Positions 51,731 to 61,254 of a DNA stretch of 64,000 nucleotides are shown one piece after another. This DNA is from Pseudomonadales bacterium (lineage in GTDB: Bacteria > Pseudomonadota > Gammaproteobacteria > Pseudomonadales > Pseudohongiellaceae): positions 1 through 64,000 of the forward strand of contig JAJDSZ010000066.1 in assembly GCA_022827425.1 (NCBI GenBank), in the 5' to 3' direction. The position numbers and the translations under genes were made by a program. How positions within the stretch are numbered: the stretch's first letter is position 1; the number at the start of each line of letters is the position of its first letter. The notes beneath the pieces were generated by a model, which saw nothing but the letters and a program-made list of their open reading frames with translations, did no database searches and was not told the origin of the DNA.

Positions 51731-52213
51731 TTACTGAATTGCGGCGGAAAAATGCTTTGCCAGGACGCGGTGGATGGTTTCCGTGGCGAAGCCGCGATTC
51801 TGGAGGAAGCGGAACAGGCGCCGATGGATCTTGCTTCCGGGGGCGAGCCGCTCAGCCATGCCGCGGCCCAGCTTGCGCTTGAGCGCCGCCTCGGCGGCCA
51901 TGACCCAGTCTTCGTCGGAAAGCGCGATTTCGCTGATGATTGCCTCGCTTACTCCCCTTGCCTGGAGATTGGCGCGGATATGCAGCCAGCCGAAACCGTC
52001 GTGATGGCGGCGGCGCAGGTAGTTTTCAGCAAAGCGCCGGTCGGATTGCAGATTTTCGTCCGCAAGCCCGTGAACCGCCTCACGCACTTGCTCCGGGACA
52101 GCTTCGGGGAAACGCCGCTGAAGTTTGCGGGCGAGTTCGAGTTGCGAATGTTCCCGGCGGGCGAGCAGGTCCATGGCGCGGCGGCGCAGCGCAAGCGCGA
52201 TGGACTCGCTCAT
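51731..52213 (-). CDS. recX: Regulatory protein RecX
   Basis: A 160-residue all-helical protein with three-helix RecX repeats: MDLLARREHSQLELARKLQRRF, VHGLADENLQSDRRFAENYLRRR and ISEIALSDEDWVMAAEAALKRKLG. It binds along RecA filaments and limits their extension. It lies 28 bases after recA on the same strand, so it should share the LexA-controlled promoter. Confidence 0.93.
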   Translation of the reverse strand: MSESIALALRRRAMDLLARREHSQLELARKLQRRFPEAVPEQVREAVHGLADENLQSDRRFAENYLRRRHHDGFGWLHIRANLQARGVSEAIISEIALSDEDWVMAAEAALKRKLGRGMAERLAPGSKIHRRLFRFLQNRGFATETIHRVLAKHFSAAIQ

Positions 52214-52241
52214 GGGTCACACGAAACCGGCTATGGCTGGC

Positions 52242-53327
<1,086 letters not shown>

Positions 53328-53501
53328 CGTCTTGTCCTGGTCTGGGAATGAATCACAACCGTAGCTGGTTCCATGAGGTTCAGTTGCGCGTTGGGCTTTC
53401 TGCTCCTGGTTGTCATCGTCACCGCTACTGGGCAAAGCCTAGTACATTTTCCGAAAACTGCCCGCTTTCGGCGGACTGGCTGTGGCGGGCGCGGTCGATT
53501 A

Positions 53502-53517
53502 CTGTATATGCAAACAG
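53502..53517 (-). promoter_or_regulatory. LexA-binding SOS box upstream of recA
   Basis: CTGTATATGCAAACAG matches the CTGT-N8-ACAG consensus perfectly and lies 175 bases upstream of the recA start. Its distance is greater than usual, implying a long leader. The other side is the 3' end of pncC, so recA-recX is the only transcription unit it is likely to control. Confidence 0.85.
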
Positions 53518-53590
53518 TATATTGGCGGGTTTTCCGGGAACTTTAGCAATTTCGGCAAAAAAATTTTGCGCTTCCCGGTTTTGATGAATT

Positions 53591-54085
53591 TCAGTCGAGC
53601 AGAACCAGCAATCCCTCGAGCGCGGCGGCTGCCGCGGCCTCCCGCACCGCGGCCCTGCCGCCCCGGAAGTCGAAGCGGCGCGACAGCCGGCGCTGTTGCC
53701 ATTGCCAGGCGAGCCAGACCGTGCCCACGGGCTTTTCTTCGCTGCCCCCAGCGGGCCCGGCAATGCCGCTCGCCGCCACGGCGACATTGGCGCGGCTTCG
53801 CTCTATCGCGCCCCGGGCCATGGCAAGCACGGTCTCTTCACTGACCGCGCCCGGGCCGCCGGCTTCGAGCAATTTCCCAGGCACATCGAGCAAGCCTTGC
53901 TTGGCCGCATTGGAATAGGTCACAAAGCCGCAATCGAACCAGGCGGAACTGCCGGGAATCGCGGTAAGCGCCCCGGCAATCGAGCCGCCGGTGCAGGACT
54001 CGGCGGCGGCGAGCCACAACTTGCGGGCGAGCAGCCTTTCGCCGACCCGCGCCGCCAGCGCTTCCAGTGAATTCGACGCATTCAT
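53591..54085 (-). CDS. pncC: Nicotinamide-nucleotide amidohydrolase (CinA C-terminal family)
   Basis: A 164-residue protein from ATG at 54085. The catalytic Ser-Lys region includes LWLAAAESCTGGSIAGALTAIPGSSAWF, and VAVAASGIAGPAGGSEEKPVGTVWLAW is highly conserved. It deamidates nicotinamide mononucleotide to nicotinate mononucleotide in NAD recycling. It precedes recA on the same strand, the order seen in Pseudomonas and other gammaproteobacteria. Confidence 0.93.
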   Translation of the reverse strand: MNASNSLEALAARVGERLLARKLWLAAAESCTGGSIAGALTAIPGSSAWFDCGFVTYSNAAKQGLLDVPGKLLEAGGPGAVSEETVLAMARGAIERSRANVAVAASGIAGPAGGSEEKPVGTVWLAWQWQQRRLSRRFDFRGGRAAVREAAAAAALEGLLVLLD

Positions 54086-54237
54086 CGCGCACCGATTTTC
54101 GCCGAATTGGGAAAACGGGTCCACTTCCGCCACTGTAATCTTGCGCAACCCAACTGTCGGTTGTGTTTGGCCGCACTTTGCCGCCACTGGCATCCCGGTT
54201 ATGATGCGGACTCGGGCAGGTGAAATGGAAAGGCGGC

Positions 54238-54996
54238 ATGACCTACTGCGTGGCAGCTTCGATGGACTCGGGCATGGTGTTCTGTTCGGATTCGCTGACC
54301 CATGCCGGCATCGATCAGGTTTCCACCTACAGCAAGATGTTTCGCCACGGGGTGGCCGGCGAGCGGCAGTTTGTCATACTTTCCGCCGGCAACCTTGCCA
54401 CGAGCCAGGGCGTCATGGCCAAACTGAAGACCGACATCCGCAAGGACGCCCGCGCCACGCTCAATACCGTGGGCAGCGTCACGGAAGCCGCGGATTATCT
54501 GGGCGACGTCAGCCTCGAACAGCAGGAAAAACGCAAGACCGAAGGCGCCAATTTCGAGGCCAGCTTCCTCCTGGGCGGGCAGATCAAGGGCAGAAAGCAC
54601 CGTTTGACCCTGATCTACCCCGAGGGCAACCACATCACCACCTCCCGGGATACGCCCTACCTGCAAATCGGCGAGAGCAAGTACGGCAAGCCGATCCTCG
54701 ACCGCATCCTCAAGCCGGAACTCGATCTGGCCACCGCGGCCCAGTGCCTGCTGATCTCCATGGACTCCACCATGAAAAGCAACCGCGGCGTGGGTCCGCC
54801 CATTGAACTGCTGCTGTACCAGCGGGAAAGCCTCGTTCTCGACAACCACCAGCGTTTTGAATCGGAAAGCGATTTCCTGCGCGACCTGCGCCTGAGCTGG
54901 GACCAGGCCCTCAAGAACGCCTTTCGCCAGATGCCGCCGCTGAGCTGGGCGGCGAACTGGGACCGAGCAGCTCATGGACGAAGCGGAGTTTCCTGA
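54238..54996 (+). CDS. Anbu proteasome-like peptidase
   Basis: A 252-residue Ntn hydrolase. After Met removal the N-terminus is TYCVAASMDSGMVFCSDSLT, with Thr1 as the expected nucleophile, Asp17 in CSDSLT and Lys33 in TYSKMF, the proteasomal catalytic set. The upstream in-frame GTG/ATG alternatives would block exposure of Thr1, so 54238 is the start. Anbu (ancestral beta-subunit) assembles into helical or ring particles; its substrates are unknown. It converges with a zinc peptidase gene, and the two reading frames overlap by 86 bases at their 3' ends. An ATP-grasp and an alpha-E gene lie nearby. Confidence 0.92.
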   Translation: MTYCVAASMDSGMVFCSDSLTHAGIDQVSTYSKMFRHGVAGERQFVILSAGNLATSQGVMAKLKTDIRKDARATLNTVGSVTEAADYLGDVSLEQQEKRKTEGANFEASFLLGGQIKGRKHRLTLIYPEGNHITTSRDTPYLQIGESKYGKPILDRILKPELDLATAAQCLLISMDSTMKSNRGVGPPIELLLYQRESLVLDNHQRFESESDFLRDLRLSWDQALKNAFRQMPPLSWAANWDRAAHGRSGVS

Positions 54997-55951
54997 GGGT
55001 GGCGCCCGCCAGCACGAAGGGATAGGCGTCTTCCAGCCCCATGCTGCGATTGAGTGAATTGAGCAGCATCGTCAATTGCGACCATTTCCGCAGCAGATCA
55101 TCAAGACTGTCGAAGTGGCCGGCGCCCTGGGGCAGGCCGTGGTAGCCGGCGGTCTCCAGGGTATCATTCATGTGCAGGTAATGGGCCCAGACTTCGGCCC
55201 AGTCCTCCAGCGGATGCGACTGGGCGTAGGCGCTGATGTATTCCGGGTCCCTGGCCGGCGGCGCGGTATGGTAGCGCTCCAGGGCCGCTCCGTAATCCTG
55301 CCGCTCGTCGCCGAACAGGCCGCGGAAGCGTTCCCGCCGCGCATCGCTGTCGACCAGCAGCTCAAAATAGTAATGTCCGCTTTCGTGGCGGAAATGCCCG
55401 AGCAGGGTGCGGTATTGCTCGCCTGAATGGCGGCGTTCGATTTCCCTGCGGACGATGTCGGCTTCGGCCACGTTGATGGTCACCACGCCATTGGCGTAGC
55501 CGGTGTAGACATGTTCCTCGCGCACTCCGGGATTCGAGCGCCGGTCCTCGATGAAGCGGAAAGCGAGCCCGGCGGCGCTTTCCCGCTTGCCGGTCACCGG
55601 CAGGCCCAGCCGCAGCAGGCCGTAGATGAGCCGCCGCTTGGCGCACTCGAGCTGCTTCCACCAGCGCAGCCTGTCGGCGTCGTTCAGGTTGGGAATCGTC
55701 TGGTTCAAGCGGCAGGAAAGACACCATTCCTCGCCCGGCTCGCTCACGACCCAGTTGCACGCGCCATGGTCAATGCCGTTGCGGCACAGCGGCCCCGACG
55801 GGCTGCGGGGCACGGCGCCCGGCGTCAGGGGCTGCATCCCGCGCCGGGCCGGGTCGTAAGCCACCCGGCTGCCGCAGCGCAGGCAGGCGGTGTTCTCGAA
55901 GAACAGTTTTTGCCCGCATTCACACTGGAAATCGATCATCTTCGGCGGCAA
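54911..55951 (-). CDS. Putative zinc-binding metallopeptidase (Peptidase_Mx type)
   Basis: A 346-residue protein. An N-terminal zinc ribbon (MIDFQCECGQKLFFENTACLRCGSRV, four Cys) is followed by a second Cys cluster (CRNGIDHGACNWVV...WCLSC). The metallopeptidase motif is LGHFRHESGHYYFELLV (H-E-x-x-H), then WAEVWAHYLHMNDTLETAG with a third ligand. The family is found with transglutaminase and Anbu genes. Its last 28 codons lie antisense to the end of the Anbu gene. The alpha-E gene is 136 bases upstream, with a repeat B copy in the gap. Confidence 0.88.
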   Translation of the reverse strand: MPPKMIDFQCECGQKLFFENTACLRCGSRVAYDPARRGMQPLTPGAVPRSPSGPLCRNGIDHGACNWVVSEPGEEWCLSCRLNQTIPNLNDADRLRWWKQLECAKRRLIYGLLRLGLPVTGKRESAAGLAFRFIEDRRSNPGVREEHVYTGYANGVVTINVAEADIVRREIERRHSGEQYRTLLGHFRHESGHYYFELLVDSDARRERFRGLFGDERQDYGAALERYHTAPPARDPEYISAYAQSHPLEDWAEVWAHYLHMNDTLETAGYHGLPQGAGHFDSLDDLLRKWSQLTMLLNSLNRSMGLEDAYPFVLAGATLRKLRFVHELLGPSSPPSSAAASGERRS

Positions 55952-55984
55952 CAGTCACTTTGACAAAGCGCGCCCCCATTTCCC

Positions 55985-56067
55985 GTCATGCCACGCGCAG
56001 TGCCGCACCTCATGGGGAGGGCGCTGCCCGGGATTCTGCGACTCCGCTTCGCTCCGCGCGGAATGAC
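55985..56067. repeat. Repeat B copy 4 (REP-like palindrome)
   Basis: Starts GTCATGCCACGCGCAG and ends CTCCGCGCGGAATGAC; the right half is nearly identical to copies 1 and 2, the left half has drifted. It occupies most of the gap between the alpha-E and zinc-peptidase genes, so it interrupts the Anbu cluster. Confidence 0.8.
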
Positions 56068-56086
56068 GGGGAAGGGGCTTCGCATC

Positions 56087-57034
56087 TCAAGTCCGCGGCA
56101 GGAACCAGGTGCGGGAAATGGCGTCATGGATGACGGCGAACCGGATCTGCAAATGGTCGATCCGCTCGGGCAATCCGCGTTCCACGAGTTCCGGCACATG
56201 GGAATGTTTCAATTCGCTCCGGGCCATGTTCACCAGTTCGGCCACCTCTCCGTGGTTCGGCAGCCTGGGCAGCACCTTGCTGATGGTGGTCAGATTGTGA
56301 ATCACCGCCCGGGGAAACTCCTCGTTGTGCAGCAAAAAGCACACCACGTCCTCGCCATTGACCCGCCGCCGCACGTGCTGGCGGTACATCTGGTAGGCGC
56401 TTTGGGAGCGCAGCACGCTCATCCAGAGTATACCCTGCCAGGTTTCGGCGAATTCCGGCGGCGCTGCCGGGTCCTCGAGCATGGCGAACAGTTTGCGGGC
56501 GCCCACGTCCACCATCCGGGACACCATGTCCGCCCTTTCCAGCGCCCGGCCCATGCGCACAAAGGCATAGCCCGCGTCCCGGCTCATGGCGCCCGCGAGC
56601 ATGCCGAAAATCTGCTGGCAGCTTTCGATGATATGTTCGAGCATTTCATTGCGCGCGCTGCGGTCGTCCGCCTTGCCGGCTGCGGATTGTGCGTAGTAGT
56701 GCAGTTCATTGATGCCTTCAAAGGCTTCGCTGGGCATCACCTCCCGGGTGGTGCGGGCGTTTTCCCGGGCATTGGCGAGCATGGCGGATATGGAAACATC
56801 GCATGGGTCGGAAATGAGAAACCGGGCCAGATTGGTTTCATTGGCGTTCCGGTAATGCTGCGCGAAAATTTCGCTGGCGCCGGTAATGCGCACGAGATCG
56901 CTCCAGCCAAGTGTGGTGCGGTCCGGCAGGTCGAGCAGCAGGTTGGAGAAGACATTGAGCAGGCGCGCGGTATTCTCGGCGCGCTCGAGATAGCGCGCCT
57001 GCCAGTAGATTCTTTCAGCTACCCGGGACAGCAT
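56087..57034 (-). CDS. Alpha-E domain protein
   Basis: A 315-residue all-helical protein beginning MLSRVAERIYWQARYLERAENTARLLNVF, the standard start of the alpha-E family, with FEGINELHYYAQ and MGRALERADMVSRMVD further on. Alpha-E proteins are rich in conserved Glu and Arg and occur almost only beside circularly permuted ATP-grasp ligases, transglutaminases and Anbu. They are predicted to take part in peptide or amide-bond synthesis. It overlaps the end of the ATP-grasp gene by 20 bases, so both are translated from one message. Confidence 0.92.
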   Translation of the reverse strand: MLSRVAERIYWQARYLERAENTARLLNVFSNLLLDLPDRTTLGWSDLVRITGASEIFAQHYRNANETNLARFLISDPCDVSISAMLANARENARTTREVMPSEAFEGINELHYYAQSAAGKADDRSARNEMLEHIIESCQQIFGMLAGAMSRDAGYAFVRMGRALERADMVSRMVDVGARKLFAMLEDPAAPPEFAETWQGILWMSVLRSQSAYQMYRQHVRRRVNGEDVVCFLLHNEEFPRAVIHNLTTISKVLPRLPNHGEVAELVNMARSELKHSHVPELVERGLPERIDHLQIRFAVIHDAISRTWFLPRT

Positions 57035-58478
57035 CGTCCTCTCCCATGACCACCCAGGTATCCTTGCTGCCGCCGCCCTGGGAGGAATTCACCACATAGC
57101 TGCCCTTGACCAGGGCCACCCGGGTCAGCCCGCCGGGAGTGACATAACAATCGGCGCCCTGGAGGATGAAAGGCCGCAGGTCCACATGGCGCGGCTCGGC
57201 GGAATGTTCCCCGAGAATCGGCACCGTGGACAGGGAAATCAGCGGCTGGGCAAGATAATTGCGCGGGTTCGCCTTGATCCTGCGGGCGAACTCCTCCCGC
57301 TCCGCGGCGCTCGCCTGGGGCCCCATCAGCATGCCGTAGCCGCCGGATTCATTGGCGGGTTTGACCACGAGTTTGTCCAGATTGGCCAGCACGTGGCTGC
57401 GCTCGCTGTCGTTGCAGCAGCGGTAGCTCGGCACATTGGGCAAGATCGGGTCTTCATCGAGATAGTATTTGATGAATTCCGGCACATAGGTGTAGACGAT
57501 CTTGTCATCGGCCACTCCCGCGCCCGGCGCATTGGCAAGGGAGACATTGCCCTTGAGCCAGGCCCGGAACAGGCCGGGCACGCCGAGCACCGATTCGGGA
57601 TTGAACACCGCCGGGTCGAGAAACAGGTCGTCGATGCGGCGGTAGATCACATCCACCCGGGACAGGCCGCCGATGGTGCGCATGTAGACCTGGTCATCCT
57701 CCACCACGAGATCGCTGCCTTCCACGAGTTCGGCCCCCATGCGCTGGGCGAGATAGGAATGTTCGAAATAAGCCGAATTGTAGATTCCGGGGGTCAGCAC
57801 GACGATTTCGGGATAGGCCTGCTTGCGCGGGGAAAGCGAGGCGAGCATGTCGAACAGTTCCTGGGTGTATTCGGTGACCGGCAGGATCTGGTGGTTCTCG
57901 AACAATTCGGGAAAGACGCGCTTGGTGACCCGCCGGTTCTCGAGCATGTAGGAGACGCCCGAGGGCACCCGCAGATTGTCCTCAAGCACGAGGAAGCGGC
58001 CGTTTTCGTCGCGAATGAGATCGGTGCCGCAGATATGCGCCCAGACCTTGTGCCGGGGCTGGATGCCGACGCACTGGGGGCGGAAATTGGCGGAATCGAG
58101 AATCAGCGCCGGGTCGATGATCCGGTCCCGGAATACCTTCTGCCCGTTGTAGACATCGTGGATGAAGCAGTTGAGCGCCCTCACCCGCTGTTCGAGACCG
58201 CGGCGGGTGGTTTCCCACTCCCGGGCCGCGATGATTCTGGGAATCAGGTCGAAAGGCCACTCCCGGTCGATGTTCTGGCCGTCGCTGTAGACGGTGAAGG
58301 AAATGCCCATGGTCTTGATGGCGAGTCTGGCGGCGAGTTTCTTTTCGTCCAGCGCCCGCCGGTCCAGGGATTCGAGATAGCCGGCAAGGCCGGCCGCAAT
58401 GCGCCTGGGCGAACCGGGGCGCTCGATTACTTCATCGTGAAAGGCGCCGGGATCGTATGATTGCCAATCTATCTGCAA
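57015..58478 (-). CDS. Circularly permuted ATP-grasp ligase (COOH-NH2 ligase type)
   Basis: A 487-residue protein from TTG at 58478 (GAGGG nine bases upstream). Upstream in-frame codons read through an unrelated low-complexity stretch. Conserved blocks are RRGLEQRVRALNCFIHDVYNGQ, LVLEDNLRVPSGVSYMLENR, DVIYRRIDDLFLDP and LVVKPANESGGYGML, followed by the LRPFILQGADCYVTPGGLTRVAL region. By family it joins a carboxylate to an amine using ATP. It is paired with alpha-E and lies near Anbu, the predicted peptide-modification system described by Iyer, Aravind and co-workers. Repeat C lies 141 bases upstream. Confidence 0.9.
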   Translation of the reverse strand: MQIDWQSYDPGAFHDEVIERPGSPRRIAAGLAGYLESLDRRALDEKKLAARLAIKTMGISFTVYSDGQNIDREWPFDLIPRIIAAREWETTRRGLEQRVRALNCFIHDVYNGQKVFRDRIIDPALILDSANFRPQCVGIQPRHKVWAHICGTDLIRDENGRFLVLEDNLRVPSGVSYMLENRRVTKRVFPELFENHQILPVTEYTQELFDMLASLSPRKQAYPEIVVLTPGIYNSAYFEHSYLAQRMGAELVEGSDLVVEDDQVYMRTIGGLSRVDVIYRRIDDLFLDPAVFNPESVLGVPGLFRAWLKGNVSLANAPGAGVADDKIVYTYVPEFIKYYLDEDPILPNVPSYRCCNDSERSHVLANLDKLVVKPANESGGYGMLMGPQASAAEREEFARRIKANPRNYLAQPLISLSTVPILGEHSAEPRHVDLRPFILQGADCYVTPGGLTRVALVKGSYVVNSSQGGGSKDTWVVMGEDDAVPGS

Positions 58479-58619
58479 GGGAAGAGCCCTCGGTTTGTGC
58501 CTGCCGCAACGCCGATTGCTTCGGTCCGTCGCCGCCGGACTGGGCGCTGCGCAGCGGACACCTTGAATACGTCTGCGTTGGCTGCCGTCAATTCGTTTGC
58601 GCACGCCATCCATGGCGAG

Positions 58620-58676
58620 CCGTTCGGCCCTAAAAGAGCTTCGCTCTTTTTCGGCTGCGCCGACCGGGCCTCACCC
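58620..58676. repeat. Repeat C copy 2 with terminator-like hairpin
   Basis: A 57-base sequence nearly identical to 19002-19058, with only two adjacent bases differing. The hairpin AAAAGAGC-TTC-GCTCTTTT spans 58632-58650 with an extra T after it. The first bases of its minus-strand reading supply the TGA stop of the aldo/keto reductase gene. It lies between that gene and the ATP-grasp start and would separate the two transcripts. Confidence 0.88.
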
Positions 58677-59687
58677 CATGGGATATGGAATTTCAAGATG
58701 AACTTTATCGCAGGCTGTTTTTATTTCTTCCGACAGTTCGATGTCGAGTGCCGCCAGGGATTCGTCGAGTTGGTCGGCGGTGCGGGCGCCGATGATGGTG
58801 GACGCGACGAAATCGAATTCCATGCTCCAGCGTGTTGCCAGCGTGACGGGTGACATGCCCGCCGCTCGTGCTATCTCGACGTATTTCGCCGTCGAGGCCA
58901 GAGTGCCCTCGTTTACGAAGCGGCGCGCCATGGCTTGCTGGCGCGGATTGCTGCTCTCGTAGTCGCCGAAACGCGTGTTCGGCGGCGACTTGCCGTCGTT
59001 GTACTTGCCGCTGAGGACGCCGCCGCCGATGGGCGAGTATGGCAGCAGCGAGACTTTCTCGTTGCGGCAAACCTGGGCCAGTTCGTCGAGAAATCGGCGG
59101 TTCAGCAGCGAGAAATTGTTCTGGATCGATTCGAAACGCGCGAAGCCTTCGTATTCGGCGATCATGTTGCTTTTGGTCAGGCCGTAGCTGGTTTCGTTGG
59201 ATGTGCCGAGGTAGCGTACCTTGCCGGACTCGACGAGGCGGTCGAGGGCGGCCATGGATTCTTCCATGGGCACGATGGGATCCGGCCAGTGCACCTGGTA
59301 GAGATCGATATAGTCGACGTCCATGCGGCGCAGGCTGCCTTCGACGGCGCGCTCGATATGGTGGCGGTCGACGGCGGTCAGGCCGTGGCGGATCGGCGGC
59401 ACGAACCAGCCGCCGGCCGCCCCGGCGACCTTGGTGGCGACGATCACGGCATCCCGCGGCTTCTGCTTCAGCCACTCGCCGAAAATCTGTTCGGTCAGGC
59501 CGGCGAGTTCAGCCGTCGGCGGAACCGGATAGGCCTCGGCCGTGTCGAAAAAGTTGATTCCCCTGTCAAAGGACTGGTCGAGAATCCGGAATGACTCCTT
59601 CTTGTCGCTCCAGGTTCCGAAACTCATTGTGCCCATGCAAATGGGCGTCACCCGCAGGCCGCTCCGGCCAACGTATCGGTATTCCAT
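58671..59687 (-). CDS. Aldo/keto reductase (Tas/YhdN-like)
   Basis: A 338-residue TIM-barrel oxidoreductase. The catalytic Asp and Tyr are in NFFDTAEAYPVPPTAELAG, the Lys in VIVATKVAGAAGG and the His in IDLYQVHWPDPIVPMEES, a complete tetrad. It would reduce an aldehyde or ketone with NADPH; the substrate is unknown. The C-terminus ends PYPMG, with the TGA stop contributed by repeat C. The VOC protein gene lies 35 bases upstream on the same strand and is probably co-transcribed. Confidence 0.92.
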   Translation of the reverse strand: MEYRYVGRSGLRVTPICMGTMSFGTWSDKKESFRILDQSFDRGINFFDTAEAYPVPPTAELAGLTEQIFGEWLKQKPRDAVIVATKVAGAAGGWFVPPIRHGLTAVDRHHIERAVEGSLRRMDVDYIDLYQVHWPDPIVPMEESMAALDRLVESGKVRYLGTSNETSYGLTKSNMIAEYEGFARFESIQNNFSLLNRRFLDELAQVCRNEKVSLLPYSPIGGGVLSGKYNDGKSPPNTRFGDYESSNPRQQAMARRFVNEGTLASTAKYVEIARAAGMSPVTLATRWSMEFDFVASTIIGARTADQLDESLAALDIELSEEIKTACDKVHLEIPYPMG

Positions 59688-59722
59688 GCTGTTTCCTTAG
59701 TTCAAGTAGACGAATAAATCGG

Positions 59723-60793
59723 TCAGGACAATGGCGGACAATTTTCTCCGAGGTAACCACCGCCACCGCAATAGGATGGATCCTGTACCTGGATGAAAAT
59801 GCCGTCCGGGTCGGAAAAGTACACCTCCGGCGTGCCGGTCTCAAACCCTCCCCGGTTGGGCATGCGCATGCTGACCCAATGCATCAGCGGCTCCGTTTCG
59901 GCGCCGTCGGGGCGCGGACGCAAACCATACGCGGTCAGTTGCGCGAGAATGTTGTCGACGTCGAAATCCCTCATGCTGAAACAGACATGATGGATGAGCG
60001 CGGGATTCTCCGGCGGGCCTTCCTCGCTGGCGCCGGTATACATCAGGAACTGGAAACCGTCGCCGACGCCGACCACCGGGGCATTGGGACCCTGGTAGGC
60101 CTGAAACTCCTTGCCGAAAACCCGCCGGTGAAAATCATTGGCGCGGCCGCGGTTGGCGGTGAAATTCGTAAAATGGTTGTAATCGACGAGTTGGAACATT
60201 CCCGCCGAGGGAGCCGGTTCGACCGCGTTGCAAACCTCGCCCAGGGCGCCGTCGCCGCCGCAGTCCATGGGTGAGGAAAGATGGTAGATCAGGCCTTCGA
60301 CATCCGCGAAATAGAGTTCCCGCGTCCCCCCCGGCCGCTCCCGCACCCAGGAAGTCAGGCCGACCGCCAGGCGGTCTGCAGGCGATTGCGGACCGGGACC
60401 GGGCTCCACGCCGAAAGCGCGCAATTGCTCCTGTACCGCATCCACATCGAAGTCGGCCACGCTGAGGCCCATATGCGCGATCGTCGGCGCCTCGCCGGGC
60501 TCGGCGGGGCTGATGGAGAAATAATGCGGCCCGTCGCCCACGCGCAACACGACCTCGTCGCCCTGGCGCGCCTGCACCGGCGCTCCGAACACGTTCTGAT
60601 AGAAGGCCACCGAGCGGGCCACGTCGCTTGAGCGGATGCGGAAGCTGTGCAATTTCCGCACCGCCACCGGAACCGGACCGCTTTCCACGGCGCAACTCAT
60701 CGGCGCCAGCGCCAGCACGGGCATGGCGGCGAGCAGATTGCGGCGGCCGCGGGAGAAACCAGTTGGTTTTCGGGAAACGCTTACTCTGTTCAT
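59723..60793 (-). CDS. Exported protein with two VOC (glyoxalase/dioxygenase-fold) domains
   Basis: A 356-residue protein from ATG at 60793 with GGAG six bases upstream. An N-terminal Tat-like signal has GRRNLLAAMPVLALAPMSC, ending in a possible lipobox. The first VOC unit (about residues 45-165) starts LHSFRIRSSDVARSVAFYQNVFG; the second (about 200-335) starts FQLVDYNHFTNFTANRGRANDFH. His and Glu residues at the usual metal positions are visible (HSFRIR, HFTNF, EVYFSDPDG). It might act on an aromatic or dicarbonyl compound; the function is unknown. Probably one unit with the aldo/keto reductase gene. Confidence 0.85.
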   Translation of the reverse strand: MNRVSVSRKPTGFSRGRRNLLAAMPVLALAPMSCAVESGPVPVAVRKLHSFRIRSSDVARSVAFYQNVFGAPVQARQGDEVVLRVGDGPHYFSISPAEPGEAPTIAHMGLSVADFDVDAVQEQLRAFGVEPGPGPQSPADRLAVGLTSWVRERPGGTRELYFADVEGLIYHLSSPMDCGGDGALGEVCNAVEPAPSAGMFQLVDYNHFTNFTANRGRANDFHRRVFGKEFQAYQGPNAPVVGVGDGFQFLMYTGASEEGPPENPALIHHVCFSMRDFDVDNILAQLTAYGLRPRPDGAETEPLMHWVSMRMPNRGGFETGTPEVYFSDPDGIFIQVQDPSYCGGGGYLGENCPPLS

Positions 60794-60906
60794 GAGCCTC
60801 TCCAATTGTCTTCAACGCAAGCTCGCGCGGACTGACGCATTCTGAATCGGAACTGCGTGACAGACTAATCCACCACCCCTGTCAATGCAATGTGGCTATG
60901 CAAGCC

Positions 60907-60936
60907 TTGACTTGTACGCCATTTTGGCGCATAAAT
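60907..60936 (+). promoter_or_regulatory. Promoter with internal operator for the TacA/TacT pair
   Basis: TTGACT at 60907-60912 and ATAAAT at 60931-60936 are 18 bases apart. Between them lies the perfect inverted repeat CGCCA-TTT-TGGCG (60917-60929), a probable operator for the antitoxin. AGAGGG then precedes the ATG at 60970. Confidence 0.55.
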
Positions 60937-60969
60937 AGCCGTTAACGACTGAATACAGAGGGCAAAACA

Positions 60970-61254
60970 ATGCCTGGCGCGGCGCAAGTACTGCAAGAGC
61001 GTATGCATTTGCGTTTGGATTCCGGAAGCAAACGCAAGCTGGAGAAGGCGGCGGCTTACGAGCAAGTATCCGTCAGCCGTTTTGTAATAAACAACGCCGT
61101 GACGGCGGCAGAACGGATTATCGAAGCGCGCGAGCGGGTAGTGCTGCCCGCGACCGATTGGCAAGCTTTCCAGGACGCGTTGCTTTCCCCTCCCGCCCCG
61201 AATTCCGCACTGAAACGCGCCGCTCGCCGCTATCGCGAGCGCATGGGTGGTTGA
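60970..61254 (+). CDS. DUF1778/TacA-type ribbon-helix-helix antitoxin
   Basis: A 94-residue protein. The ribbon-helix-helix part is ERMHLRLDSGSKRKLEKAAAYEQVSVSRFVINNAV, as in DUF1778. The C-terminal LPATDWQAFQDALLSPPAPNSALKRAARRY is the neutralising tail that docks on the acetyltransferase toxin. Its stop overlaps the toxin's GTG by eight bases. It should repress its own promoter through the inverted repeat at 60917-60929. Confidence 0.9.
   Translation: MPGAAQVLQERMHLRLDSGSKRKLEKAAAYEQVSVSRFVINNAVTAAERIIEARERVVLPATDWQAFQDALLSPPAPNSALKRAARRYRERMGG

Noticed and set aside
56087..58478. Reading the alpha-E/ATP-grasp pair as a glutathionylspermidine-synthase system
   Set aside because: The ATP-grasp protein has the circularly permuted arrangement that travels with alpha-E and Anbu, and no CHAP amidase domain is present.
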